Source of the DNA: Deltaproteobacteria bacterium
GTDB taxonomy: Bacteria; Desulfobacterota; Desulfobacteria; Desulfobacterales; Desulfobacteraceae
Reading direction: 5' to 3'
Length of the DNA stretch: 6,698 nt
NCBI GenBank assembly: GCA_019314105.1
Contig: JAFCZY010000157.1
Span: 1 to 6,698, forward strand
Part shown: positions 1 to 6,698 of the stretch, piece by piece
Layout: each line of letters starts with the position of its first letter
Numbering within the stretch: position 1 is the first letter of the stretch
The notes under the pieces: model-generated
What the model saw: only the letters and a program-made list of their open reading frames with translations
Databases searched by the model: none
What the model was told of the DNA's origin: nothing
Made by a program: the position numbers and the translations under genes

Positions 1-765
1 CACCTGCAGCAAAACATGCTCAGCAGGCCCAGCCTGTGATGTTAAAAACAACATGAACATTCTGCCTTCCGAAAGGATGCTCTCTTTGCGGCAGTATTTT
101 AAAACCAAAGACCTGGGATCGCCACAATTTAAAGCCATTCAAGAAGGGATTTATCTTTGTTCAAATTGTGACCGGTGTACCGTCGTCTGTCCCGCCGGAA
201 TAAATCTTAAAGAACTCTGGTATGATGTCAGGGAGGAATTCATCAGATCCGGTGCAGTGATCACACCTCTGGTATTATCGCCTTTTTCCTATAACCGCAC
301 CTACAATCGGGACGATTTCACCGCACCTACAATCGGGACGATTTCGGTGCCACGCTTTCTGATATACCGGCCAGACATGCCAAAGGCATTATCGCTTCCA
401 AATACAAGAAAAAAAGCCATGCAAACGATGTCCTGTCTTTGACAGAAAAAGGCCCCGCACTTCAGGAAAGTACCTTTTCGTATTGTTTTTCATGTGAAAA
501 CTGTACCAATGTCTGTCCGGTGGTCATAAACTATGAAAAACCCGAACAGGTGCTTGATCTGCTTCCTCATCAGATAATGAGGTCATTAGGTCTTGGACTT
601 GAAGAACTTGCGCTTGGGTCGAATATGCTGTGGGATTGTGTGACCTGCTATCAGTGCCAGGAGCATTGTCCCCAGAACGTTAAAATAACTGATATCTTTT
701 ATGAACTTAAAAACAAGGTGTCAAAAGATTGTTTTTATTCTACAAAAAGTGATGAGATCATATAA
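1..765 (+). pseudogene. hdrC: HdrC-like multi-[4Fe-4S] heterodisulfide reductase subunit, 5'-partial, frame-broken by a 26-bp duplication
   Basis: HdrC relays electrons between HdrA and HdrB through [4Fe-4S] clusters. The frame is open from base 2 with no stop, so the ATG at 53 is probably internal and the true start lies left of the window. Visible cysteine groups in order are a cut motif (TCSKTCSAGPAC, codons 2-37), LCSNCDRCTVVCPAG (about 161-202), YCFSCENCTNVCPVV (about 484-525) and CVTCYQCQEHCPQN (about 637-678). The last two are the classic HdrC pair; the first two look like an added N-terminal dicluster module. The reading frame is broken by a perfect 26-bp tandem duplication at 294-345. 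Removing one copy joins the frames seamlessly through NRDDFGATLSDIPARHAKG into the downstream part, giving at least 245 residues ending at the TAA of 763-765. The downstream part has only a TTG near 439 with no ribosome binding site, so independent translation is doubtful. It may be a true pseudogene or an assembly error. Confidence 0.85.
294..345 (+). repeat. Perfect 26-bp tandem duplication inside the hdrC-like gene
   Basis: Bases 294-319 and 320-345 are identical and directly adjacent. The unit length of 26 is not a multiple of three, so the second copy moves the hdrC-like gene into another frame and leads to a premature stop at 440-442. Deleting either copy restores one continuous HdrC-like protein. 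No third copy or inverted partner is visible nearby. Confidence 0.97.
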
Positions 766-825
766 ATACATGAAACTTGTTAAAATATTTTCACCATTTC
801 AATGGTACTATAATGGAAAAATAAT

Positions 826-1791
826 ATGAAAAAATTTGCATTATTTATCGGATGTAACATACCGGCAAAAGTTCAACAATACGAAATTTCAGCAAGGGCG
901 GTGCTGAAAAAATTAAATATTGATATCGTTGATATAAAAGAATTCAATTGTTGCGGCTATCCCATGAAAAATACAGATCAAACCGCATGGATCCTGTCAT
1001 CAGCCAGAAATATTGCTTTGGCTGAAAATGTGGGGAAAGACATACTGACTCTTTGCCAATGTTGTTTTGGAAGCCTTAAAAAAGCCAATGCAATTTTAAA
1101 AGAAGATAATGGGCTAAAAGTAAAGATTAATGAAATCCTTGGCAAAGAAGGCCTCAAATATCAAGGAATTTCCTCGATATCACATTATTTGTCTGTACTG
1201 CACGATGATATTACAATTGATGAATTAAACAAAAAAATAATTGATCAATATAAAGATCTTAATATCGCCACTCATTACGGGTGTCATGCCCTTCGGCCAT
1301 CTGACATTATGAAATTTGATGATCCGGCATCACCATCGCTTTTCGACAACCTTGTCAAAGTTACAGGGGCAAAAAGTATTGAGTGGGCATCCAAACTGGA
1401 CTGTTGCGGAGCACCGGTACTTGGGATTAATGACAGCTTGTCCTATGACCTTACTGAAAAAAAATTATCTAACGCCCAAAAAGCAGGGGCTGATTTTATT
1501 TGTGTGGCCTGCCCTTGGTGTTATATGCAATTTGATAAAATTCAGGATCAAATTGTTTCAAAAAGAAACAAAGAATACACCCTGCCTTCAATCTTATATA
1601 CACAGCTTTTAGGACTTCGTCTGGGTATTGGAAAAGAAGATTTGGGAATTGACGGCCAGACTGATGAAGGTTTGAATCAAGCTTATTCAAAACTTTTTGA
1701 CACTAAAGAAAAAAAAGTGAAGAAAAAAAGAAAAAAGAAAAATACAATTAAAAAACCGGTTGCAAAAAAAGAGTCCCAAACTGTTAAATAA
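826..1791 (+). CDS. hdrB: HdrB, heterodisulfide reductase subunit B with two CCG (non-cubane [4Fe-4S]) domains
   Basis: HdrB is the disulfide-reducing subunit of cytosolic Hdr complexes. In methanogens it holds two non-cubane [4Fe-4S] clusters; the bacterial substrate is not known from this sequence. Both cysteine-rich CCG domains are complete: C10, C42-C43 and C77-x-x-C80, then C153, C193-C194 and C229-x-x-C232. Spacings of 31, 33, 39 and 34 residues are close to the family pattern CX31-39CCX35-36CXXC. The start is the ATG at 826, with a modest GGAAAA upstream. It follows the hdrC-like gene by 60 bases and precedes hdrA by 50 bases with no terminator, so it is probably co-transcribed. At 321 residues it is slightly longer than the usual 290-300. 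The surplus is a lysine-rich tail from about residue 294, containing [10 protein letters not shown], encoded by A-rich DNA. No signal peptide or membrane segment is seen. Confidence 0.93.
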   Translation: MKKFALFIGCNIPAKVQQYEISARAVLKKLNIDIVDIKEFNCCGYPMKNTDQTAWILSSARNIALAENVGKDILTLCQCCFGSLKKANAILKEDNGLKVKINEILGKEGLKYQGISSISHYLSVLHDDITIDELNKKIIDQYKDLNIATHYGCHALRPSDIMKFDDPASPSLFDNLVKVTGAKSIEWASKLDCCGAPVLGINDSLSYDLTEKKLSNAQKAGADFICVACPWCYMQFDKIQDQIVSKRNKEYTLPSILYTQLLGLRLGIGKEDLGIDGQTDEGLNQAYSKLFDTKEKKVKKKRKKKNTIKKPVAKKESQTVK

Positions 1792-1831
1792 AAATTTGTT
1801 ATAAAAAAAAGATTAAAGTCAGGTTGTTTAT

Positions 1832-1836
1832 AGGAG
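1832..1836 (+). promoter_or_regulatory. Ribosome binding site of hdrA
   Basis: AGGAG sits five bases before the ATG at 1842. It selects this ATG over the in-frame TTG at 1824, which would place the site inside the coding region. The residues after ATG 1842 lead directly into the nucleotide-binding fold expected at the HdrA N-terminus. Confidence 0.85.
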
Positions 1837-1841
1837 AAAAA

Positions 1842-4800
1842 ATGTCACCGAAAAAAACAGGTTCGATAATGGTCGTTGGAGGGGGGATTTCCGGTATGCA
1901 GGCAGCTCTTGATGCGGCTGATTCCGGATATTATGTCTATCTTGTCGAAAAGTCACCTTCCATTGGCGGGATTATGGCTCAATTGGACAAGACATTTCCC
2001 ACCAATGATTGTGCCATGTGAATTATTTCACCCAAACTGGTCGAGGTCGGCCGGCATATAAATATTGAACTTCTAACTTTATCTGAAGTCAAACATATCT
2101 CTGGTGAAGCAGGTAATTTTAAAATAGATGTTGTTCAACATCCAAGATTTGTTGATATGGATAAATGTATTGCCTGTGGTTTGTGCGCTGAGAAATGTCC
2201 CAAAAAAGTTGATAATGAATATGATGAGGCGCTTGGAAAAAGAAAAGCAATCTATGTAAAATATGCTCAGGCAGTCCCTTTAAAATATTCAATTGATGCA
2301 AAAAACTGCATTTTTCTTACCATGGGAAAATGTGGGAAATGTGCAGAAGTATGCCCTACCGGCGCTATCAATTATGAGGATCAGCAAAAGGACATAACCT
2401 TGAATGTGGGGTCTGTCATTATTTCTTCGGGCTGCAAACCCTATGATCCGGGAAAACATGATGTTTACGGATATACAAAATCTAAAAATATTGTAACGAG
2501 CCTTGAGTTTGAACGAATTCTTTCTTCAGCCGGACCGTATGAAGGACATCTGGTAAGGCCTTCTGATAAAAAAGAGCCTAAAAAAATAGCCTGGCTGCAA
2601 TGCATCGGTTCCAGAGACAATCATCTGGGTGCCAATGGATATTGTTCTTCTGTCTGCTGTACCTATGCCGTTAAAGAAGCTATGCTTGCCAAGGAACATA
2701 GTCATGATCCTTTGGATACGGCTATTTTCTATATGGATATCAGGACCCATGGTAAAGATTATGAACATTTCTATAATAGAGGTAAAGACGAGTCCGGCAT
2801 AAGATTTGTTAAATCCAAAATTACTAATATTGTTCCTGATTCTGAAACAGGTCTACAACTTATTAATTACATAGATGAAACAGGCACCAGACAAGAAGAA
2901 GCCTTTGATATCGTCGTATTATCTGTTGGACTGTGTATTGGTGAGGAAGCGGTTCAACTGGCAGACAAAATGAATATCAGCCTTGATCACTATAATTTTG
3001 TTACGACCAATAGTTTTGAACCGGTTAAAACATCAAAACCCGGCGTTTTCATCTGTGGTGCGTTTGAAGCACCAAAAGATATCCCCTCTTCTGTTATTGA
3101 ATCCAGTGCTGCGGCCGGGATGGCAGGCATCAACCTTATGGAATCACGGTGGACGCTGACAAAAACCAAAGAAATTCCTGAAGAAATTAATATAACGGGA
3201 GAAGCACCAAGAATCGGTGTCTTTGTTTGCCGATGTGGAACCAATATCGCCGGTGTTGTTGATGTCCCTTCTGTTGTTGAAATGGCTAAAAAACTACCTT
3301 ATGTTGAGTATGCAGATGAAAATATGTTTTCCTGCTCCCAGGATACTCAGGATGCCATTACAAATATTATAAAAGAAAAAAAATTAAACCGGGTGGTTAT
3401 CGCCGCGTGTACCCCCAAAACCCATGAAGGTCTATTCCAGGAAACATTAACCAATGCAGGTATCAATAAATATCTGTTTGACATGGCCAATATCCGGAAC
3501 CAGTGTTCATGGATCCATGCCAAAGAGCCTGAAAAAGCGACTCAAAAGGCCAAAGACCTGGTCAGAATGATCACTGCAAAAGTTGCATTGCACGAATCCT
3601 TAACAGAGCCCACCCTTGAGATTGACCAGTCAGGATTGGTTATCGGTGGGGGTGTTGCAGGAATTATGGCTGCAAAAACACTTGCCAATCAGGGATATCA
3701 TACCCATCTCATTGAAAAAGAGGCCGTGCTTGGCGGTCAGGCAAACAAGCTTTATCAAACCTGGCAGGGGGAAGACATTCAAACCCATCTGGCCGAAATG
3801 ATAAAATCAATTGAAGAAGACAAATTAATTGATATTCATTTAAATACTGACATAACCAATGTAGATGGCTTTGTTGGAAATTTTGAAACCCATATCAACA
3901 AAAATGGTACAGCAGACACATTGAAGCATGGTATTACCATAATCGCCACGGGTGCTTCCGAATTAAAACCCGAAACCCACCTTTACGGAGAAGATGACCG
4001 GGTTATCACCGGGCTTGAACTAGATCAAAAACTTATTCATCATGACGAGACCCTGAAATCCACAAATACAGCCGTCTTTATCCAGTGTGTGGGATCAAGG
4101 ATACCGGAACGTCCCTATTGTTCAAAGATTTGCTGCACTCAATCCATCAGAAATGCCTTAAAATTAAAATCAATAAATCCTGAAATGAATGTATTTATAT
4201 TATATCGGGATATGCGCTCCTTTGGATTAAGGGAAGATCTTTATACGGAAGCGCGCACTAAAGGCGTACAATTTATTAAATTTGATTTTGAAAAAGAATT
4301 TAAAGTAACTGTCAATAAAGATCAACTGCAGGTTCTTTTCTCTGATACGTCCCTTAGAAGAAAAATGGAAATAAAGAGTGATCTGATTGTCCTGGCATCT
4401 TCCATTGTTCCTGAAAAGAAAAATAAACTTGCCGCTATGTATAAAATTGCCCAAAACGCTGACGGTTTTTTCATGGAAGCCCATGCAAAACTCAAACCGG
4501 TTGACTGTGCAACAGATGGGGTATTCCTCTGCGGTCTTTCCCATGCACCTAAACCCATTGACGAATCAATCTCCCAGGCCATGGCTGCTGCTACAAGGGC
4601 GGTTACACTTCTTGCCAAAAAGAAGATGAACATGGACGGGACTGTCGCTTGGGTGGATCAGGAAAAATGCAGCTCCTGCGGCGTCTGTGTATCCATTTGT
4701 CCTTTTTCTGCCCCATCTTTTACAGCAGAAGGAAGATATGAGGGTAAGGCTGAAATAAATCCTGTTCTCTGCAAAGGATGCGGATTATGCGTGGCTTCCT

Positions 4801-4961
4801 GTAGATCAGGCGCCTTACATCTTAAAGGATTTGATACCCATCAGATATTTGCCCAGATATCTGCCTTAGATGAATTTGAATCCAGCAATGGCGGCCAAAC
4901 AGCTGATACCCCCAAAACAGACAAAGAAAACGAAAAAGATGCAGCCACTGCTGCTGTATAA
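1842..4961 (+). CDS. hdrA: HdrA, long fused form (about 1039 aa), selenoprotein with Sec60 at an in-frame TGA
   Basis: HdrA is the FAD-containing hub of cytosolic Hdr complexes, where electrons from MvhD/FlxD can be bifurcated to ferredoxin and to HdrBC. Codons run in one frame from ATG 1842 to TAA 4959-4961, apart from the TGA at 2019-2021. That TGA falls in [22 protein letters not shown], where the family has cysteine or, in some methanogens, selenocysteine. Domain order: FAD-binding fold 1 (VGGGISG, 12-18); Sec60; ferredoxin motifs at C109/112/115/119 and C156/164/167/171; QCIGSR with C268, C272 and C273; an HdrA N-terminal-type domain (GVFVCRCG onward, about 457-590); FAD-binding fold 2 (VIGGGVAG, 600-607); a second QCVGSR block at about 748; and a C-terminal dicluster ferredoxin (C943/946/949/953 and C977/980/983/987). 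It is much longer than the roughly 650-residue methanogen form and resembles two HdrA units joined in permuted order. FAD fold 2 has no cysteine or selenocysteine matching position 60. The reading frame is otherwise intact. Confidence 0.93.
2019..2056 (+). promoter_or_regulatory. Selenocysteine TGA and bacterial SECIS-like hairpin in hdrA
   Basis: The in-frame TGA is at 2019-2021. Downstream, CTGGTC (2037-2042) pairs with GGCCGG (2049-2054) in a six-pair stem that includes two G-U pairs. The six-base loop is GAGGTC (2043-2048) and begins with G. There are 21 bases between the TGA and the loop. Bacterial SECIS elements are known to be short hairpins just after the UGA, with a small apical loop carrying an early G that SelB recognises. 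The fit is good by eye; no folding calculation was run. Confidence 0.82.
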
Positions 4962-4965
4962 GGAG
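4961..4965 (+). promoter_or_regulatory. Ribosome binding site of the mvhD/flxD-like gene
   Basis: AGGAG overlaps the last base of the hdrA stop codon and lies nine bases before the ATG at 4975. The gap between the two genes is only 13 bases, which indicates co-transcription and probably coupled translation of the two selenoprotein genes. Confidence 0.85.
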
Positions 4966-4974
4966 ATATAAAGA

Positions 4975-5400
4975 ATGAGTGACAAAAAATTAAAAATAAT
5001 CAGTTTCCTCTGCAACTGGTGCAGTTATGGTGCTGCAGATCTTGCCGGTGTCAGCAGGATGCAGTATCCAGCGGATATTCGTATTGTTCGAATCCCCTGC
5101 ACCGGAAGAATGAGTCCTAAATTTATTCTTTCCGCTTTCAGAGAAGGAGCTGACGCTGTATGGGTGTCGGGCTGACATCCGGGTGAATGTCATTACCTGG
5201 ATGGTAATTATTATGCCAGAAGAAAATTTGCGCTTGCCGGAAATCTTCTTGAACATATGGGGATAGAAAAAGAAAGACTTCATTTCTCTTGGATATCTTC
5301 TGCTGAAGCAACCAAATTTGTGGATGTTGTAAAAGAAGTGACCCGGATCGTTGAAACAGTCGGACCCAATCATAAACTTGTTAAAAAAATATCAGCCTAG
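4975..5400 (+). CDS. mvhD: MvhD/FlxD-like [2Fe-2S] electron-transfer subunit (about 141 aa), selenoprotein with Sec67 at an in-frame TGA
   Basis: MvhD-family proteins are small [2Fe-2S] carriers that hand electrons from a hydrogenase, formate dehydrogenase or Flx donor to HdrA. The family signatures are CNWCSYGAADLAG (C13, C16), the RIPCTGRMSP block (C42) and VSG-U-HPGECHYLDGNY (Sec67, C72). The TGA at 5173-5175 replaces the cysteine of the usual GCHPGDCHY motif, and the same frame continues with family-like sequence to the TAG at 5398-5400. The full length of 141 residues equals the normal family length. Reading the TGA as a stop would leave 66 residues without the second half of the cysteine set. 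The methanococcal homologue VhuD is a known selenoprotein, which supports this reading. The strong ribosome binding site and the 13-base gap tie its expression to hdrA. FlxD, FrhD-like or VhuD-like names would be equally acceptable. Confidence 0.93.
5173..5210 (+). promoter_or_regulatory. Selenocysteine TGA and bacterial SECIS-like hairpin in mvhD
   Basis: The TGA is at 5173-5175. ATTACC (5192-5197) pairs perfectly with GGTAAT (5203-5208) in six Watson-Crick pairs around a five-base loop, TGGAT (5198-5202), whose second base is G. The distance from TGA to loop is 22 bases, one more than in hdrA. This matches the known geometry of bacterial SECIS elements. Its stem bases differ from those of the hdrA element, so the similarity is structural rather than copied sequence. 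Confidence 0.85.
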
Positions 5401-5411
5401 GGATAAGCTAC

Positions 5412-6348
5412 ATGGACAGTTATACAACAAAAATCAGAGAACTTTCTGCCCGTCTGTTAAAAGATGAAAAAGTCGATTTCATCATTGGTTTCAAGCAAGG
5501 GACGATACCCATGGCCGGCAGAACAATTCATATGGGATAACAACTGCCGGATTAATCTTGCCAACTATCTTACCGACAGAAAGGAAAAAATAGGCATTAT
5601 AGCCAAAGGATGTGATTCTAGAAATATCGTCACCCATATTGTTGAGAATAAAATCAAGCGGGAACAGATTCATATTATCGGCGTTCCCTGTAATGGTATG
5701 ATTGATAAGACAAAAATCTCATCCTTGTTTGATAGAGAAATTACCGGATATTCAGAAACAGGTGATACGATTACCATTAAAACGATATCTGATGAGAAAA
5801 ATATTCATAAGAATGAGGTTCTAAATTCAAATTGCACGACCTGCACGCACAGGAATCCTGTGATTTATGATGAACTGGTTGCAGACCTTGTGGAAGAACA
5901 AATCATCGAAGACCCGTTTCCCGATGTCCGCAGGATTGAGGAAATGACAGCAGATGAAAAATGGAACCATTTTGAAGAACTTTTAAAGAACTGCATCCGG
6001 TGTTATGCCTGTAGAAATGCATGTCCGTTATGCTATTGCCCGACATGCTTTGTTGATGAATCCGGCCCTCAATGGGTGGGGAAAGGTCAGGATACCACGG
6101 ATGTAAGAACATTCCATTATTTGAGAGCGTATCACTGTGCCGGTCGTTGCACAGACTGTGGTGCATGTGTTGAAGCCTGCCCCATGGATATTAATGTCAG
6201 GGACTTTACAAGGAAACTGAACAAAGACTCATTAGAGATCTATGGATGGGAAGCAGGGTTAGACGAAACCAAACGCCCGCCGCTGGACGTATACAGCCCG
6301 GAAGATCCCAATGATTTTATCAAGTATGCCGGACATGGAATATTATGA
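5412..6348 (+). pseudogene. FlxC-like iron-sulfur protein of the Flx-Hdr module, frame broken near 5511-5520
   Basis: The ATG at 5412, eleven bases after the mvhD-like stop and preceded by an AGGGAT-like site, opens a peptide MDSYTTKIRELSARLL...VDFIIGFKQGTIPM that stops at 5538-5540. The rest continues one frame over, from AEQFIWDNNCRINLANYL (from about 5518) to the TGA at 6346-6348. Both parts belong to one family: an N-terminal domain with the GIIAKGCDSR and IIGVPCNGMID motifs, then CTTCTHRNP, and two [4Fe-4S] motifs, CIRCYACRNACP (5992-6024) and CTDCGACVEACP (6148-6180). A further dense group, CPLCYCPTC, follows the first motif. From memory of relatives, about a dozen residues between GTIPM and AEQF appear to be missing, which suggests a deletion of non-multiple-of-three length rather than a one-base slip. 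The likely role is to carry electrons between the Flx donor and MvhD/HdrA in the cytosol. An internal ATG at 5464 exists but lacks a clear ribosome binding site and would discard the N-terminus. It could instead be called an FdhB/FrhB-related ferredoxin protein. Confidence 0.78.
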
Positions 6349-6698
6349 TTCCGTCATGTCTGCAAAATCTATTATTTTTCCTCAGACTGAAAAAATGCTC
6401 ACCGCTACTCTGGATGAATCACAAGAAGACCACCATATCATGAAAAAAATAGAGACCGATGACACACCAAGAGCGGTTATAGGAATTCGACCCTATGATG
6501 CAAAGGCGATGGAGCTGGTCAAACTCAATTTTGATACGGATGACTACCGTGATCCTTACTGGTGTGATGCTTACGAAGCAACAACCTTTGTAGGGCTGGG
6601 CATCAACAAACCCGGTCCCTTTGATTTTTCCACTTCTACCGGAACAGGCTCCTTTTGTGACGATGGTCTGGATGTTCTTCTGGCCGATCTTGATGACA
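6335..6698 (+). CDS. FlxB/AsrA-like protein, 3'-partial at the window edge, short N-terminus
   Basis: This frame is open from before 6335 to the right edge, giving 121 visible residues. Recognisable family landmarks are SAKSIIFPQTEKML, VIGIRPYDAKAMEL, DYRDPYW, TTFVGLGINKP and GLDVLLADLDD. These match the N-terminal region of AsrA (anaerobic sulfite reductase subunit A) and FlxB-type proteins, which normally end in a dicluster ferredoxin outside this window. The ATG at 6335 overlaps the preceding gene by 14 bases. In-frame ATGs at 6311 and 6326 are alternatives, and none has a clear ribosome binding site. Relatives usually carry about 50-60 more residues before the FPQTE motif, so the N-terminus looks truncated or the start region was lost. 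The cysteine usual in GIRPCDAK is tyrosine here (TAT), and the expected CFCTS-type cysteines read FDFSTS. These changes may mark a subfamily or decay. I infer a role in the donor side of the same Hdr complex. Confidence 0.72.
   Translation, partial: MEYYDSVMSAKSIIFPQTEKMLTATLDESQEDHHIMKKIETDDTPRAVIGIRPYDAKAMELVKLNFDTDDYRDPYWCDAYEATTFVGLGINKPGPFDFSTSTGTGSFCDDGLDVLLADLDD

Noticed and set aside
346..442. Out-of-frame C-terminal peptide of the first hdrC fragment as a real protein end
   Set aside because: It arises only from the 26-bp duplication; the alternative frame over the same bases gives a continuous HdrC-like sequence.
794..805. Inverted repeat CCATT-TC-AATGG between the hdrC-like gene and hdrB
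   Set aside because: The two-base loop is too small for the full stem, and no T-run follows to make a terminator.
809..814. TATAAT resembling a -10 promoter element just before hdrB
   Set aside because: It is only 11 bases from the start codon, there is no -35 element at a proper distance, and the region is AT-rich, so a chance match is likely.
813..824. Mini-ORF ATG GAA AAA TAA ending one base before the hdrB start
   Set aside because: Three codons in AT-rich DNA with no ribosome binding site; nothing beyond chance supports a leader peptide.
4227..4633. Two overlapping minus-strand open frames of about 105 codons opposite hdrA
   Set aside because: These are antisense shadows of the conserved hdrA frame, with no recognisable motif.
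2157..4961. Separate shorter HdrA starting at the ATG of 2157
   Set aside because: There is no ribosome binding site, and the sequence from 1842 across the TGA is continuous conserved HdrA, so this ATG is internal.
4990..5373. 127-codon open frame on the minus strand opposite mvhD
   Set aside because: It lies opposite clearly conserved plus-strand coding sequence and its translation resembles no family I recognise.
5176..5400. Stop at 5173-5175 treated as a true nonsense mutation of mvhD
   Set aside because: It falls exactly on a conserved cysteine known to be selenocysteine in relatives, the downstream frame is intact to family length, and a SECIS-like hairpin follows.

Overview
The window is a single rightward operon of about 6.7 kb and roughly 40% GC. 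It encodes a cytosolic heterodisulfide-reductase (Hdr)-type electron-transfer complex. It most likely comes from an anaerobic, selenocysteine-using sulfate reducer of the Desulfobacteraceae type (Desulfobacterota). That guess rests on the gene set, the double-length HdrA, the two selenocysteine codons and the sequence style; no marker gene is present. All recognisable genes are on the + strand. There are no tRNA or rRNA genes, mobile elements, CRISPR arrays or convincing terminators. The longest gene-free stretch is 60 bases.

Layout: (1) 1-765, an HdrC-like multi-[4Fe-4S] protein, cut by the left edge and frame-broken by a perfect 26-bp tandem duplication. (2) 826-1791, HdrB with two intact cysteine-rich CCG domains and an unusual lysine-rich tail. 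(3) 1842-4961, a 1039-residue HdrA fusion that reads through an in-frame TGA as selenocysteine at residue 60. (4) 4975-5400, an MvhD/FlxD-like [2Fe-2S] protein that reads through an in-frame TGA at residue 67. (5) 5412-6348, an FlxC-like iron-sulfur protein whose first 35 or so codons are in a different frame from the rest. (6) 6335 to the right edge, the start of an FlxB/AsrA-like protein that looks short at its N-terminus and lacks cysteines I expect in that family.

How the parts fit: in known Flx-Hdr and Mvh-Hdr systems, a donor module passes electrons to MvhD/FlxD, then to the flavin of HdrA. HdrA can bifurcate them to ferredoxin and to a disulfide reduced at the HdrB non-cubane clusters, reached through HdrC. 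The order HdrC-HdrB-HdrA-MvhD-FlxC-like-FlxB-like suggests an NAD(P)H-type donor, so an FlxA-like flavoprotein may lie just beyond the right edge (inference).

The most notable points are two adjacent selenoproteins at corresponding steps of one electron path, each followed by a near-identically placed bacterial SECIS-like hairpin, and up to three lesions in the other iron-sulfur genes of the same operon. Those lesions mean either a decaying operon or errors in a draft or metagenomic assembly; the sequence alone cannot decide. A routine gene caller would split this six-gene operon into extra fragments at the two TGA codons and the two frame breaks.
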